Shown here piece after piece: positions 6,095 to 6,130 of a stretch of 6,130 nt of DNA (positions within the stretch are counted from its first letter, which is position 1; each line of letters starts with the position of its first letter). A program made the translations under genes and the position numbers. Source of the DNA: an uncultured Alphaproteobacteria bacterium (GTDB lineage: Bacteria; Pseudomonadota; Alphaproteobacteria; RF32; CAG-239); NCBI GenBank assembly GCA_900551585.1, contig URWU01000099.1, positions 1 to 6,130 on the forward strand. Reading direction: 5' to 3'. The notes under the pieces are model-generated. The model saw nothing but the letters and a program-made list of their open reading frames with translations. It was not told where the DNA came from and did no database searches.

Positions 6095-6130
6095 CTGTCT
6101 CTTATACACATCTCCGAGCCCACGAGACGG
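6095..6130 (-). other. Nextera read-2 adapter (artefact)
   Basis: Bases 6095-6113 are the Tn5 mosaic end in reverse complement, and 6114-6128 are CCGAGCCCACGAGAC, the read-2 side Nextera adapter. The last two bases (GG) may be the beginning of an index. Read from the - strand this adds a false MYKRQ start to the cyclase frame. The genomic sequence ends at about 6094. Confidence 0.98.

Noticed and set aside
1..6130. A composite transposon with Tn5-like inverted ends
   Set aside because: The ends are the synthetic mosaic end plus Nextera adapter sequence. There is no transposase gene and the content is housekeeping genes, one of them cut by the left end.

Overview
The window is a short assembled contig from a bacterium, most likely an uncultured alphaproteobacterium. 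This rests on my impression of the transketolase and the RlmD-like methyltransferase, on a moderate and rather AT-leaning composition, and on the mix of genes. The lineage is an inference that I could not test. Both ends carry untrimmed Illumina Nextera (Tn5 mosaic-end) adapter: bases 1-20 and 6095-6130. Genomic DNA therefore spans only about 21-6094, and the MYKRQ peptide that opens a reading frame at each end is encoded by adapter.

Layout. At the left end, on the + strand, is the last quarter of an orotidine-5'-phosphate decarboxylase gene (pyrF, 21-215). It runs into a short A-tract/GC-stem/T-tract hairpin (232-271) that can terminate transcription from both sides. Bases 272-380 hold nothing I recognise. 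Everything else is on the - strand. Read in the direction of transcription (right to left) it is: a membrane-anchored 7TM-PAS-GGEEF diguanylate cyclase (6046-4286), an RlmD/RumA-family RNA m5U methyltransferase lacking a TRAM domain (4277-3144), a lipoprotein of unknown function (3090-2437) and transketolase (tkt, 2360-381).

How the genes work together. The cyclase and methyltransferase genes are 8 nt apart, and the ribosome site of the second overlaps the stop codon of the first, so they look translationally coupled. The lipoprotein gene has a possible promoter of its own, a 17-nt-spaced -35/-10 pair at the end of the methyltransferase gene. Between the lipoprotein gene and tkt lies a 41-bp palindromic sequence resembling the widespread ATTGC...GCAAT intergenic repeats. 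PyrF (pyrimidine synthesis) and transketolase (pentose phosphate pathway, which supplies ribose-5-phosphate) are metabolic housekeeping genes that meet tail to tail. The cyclase makes c-di-GMP in response to an unknown signal. I see no CRISPR array, tRNA, rRNA, genuine transposon or defence system, and no convincing undescribed system. The points most worth checking are the cyclase's acidic C-terminal tail, its coupling to an rRNA-type methyltransferase, the unknown lipoprotein and the intergenic repeat.
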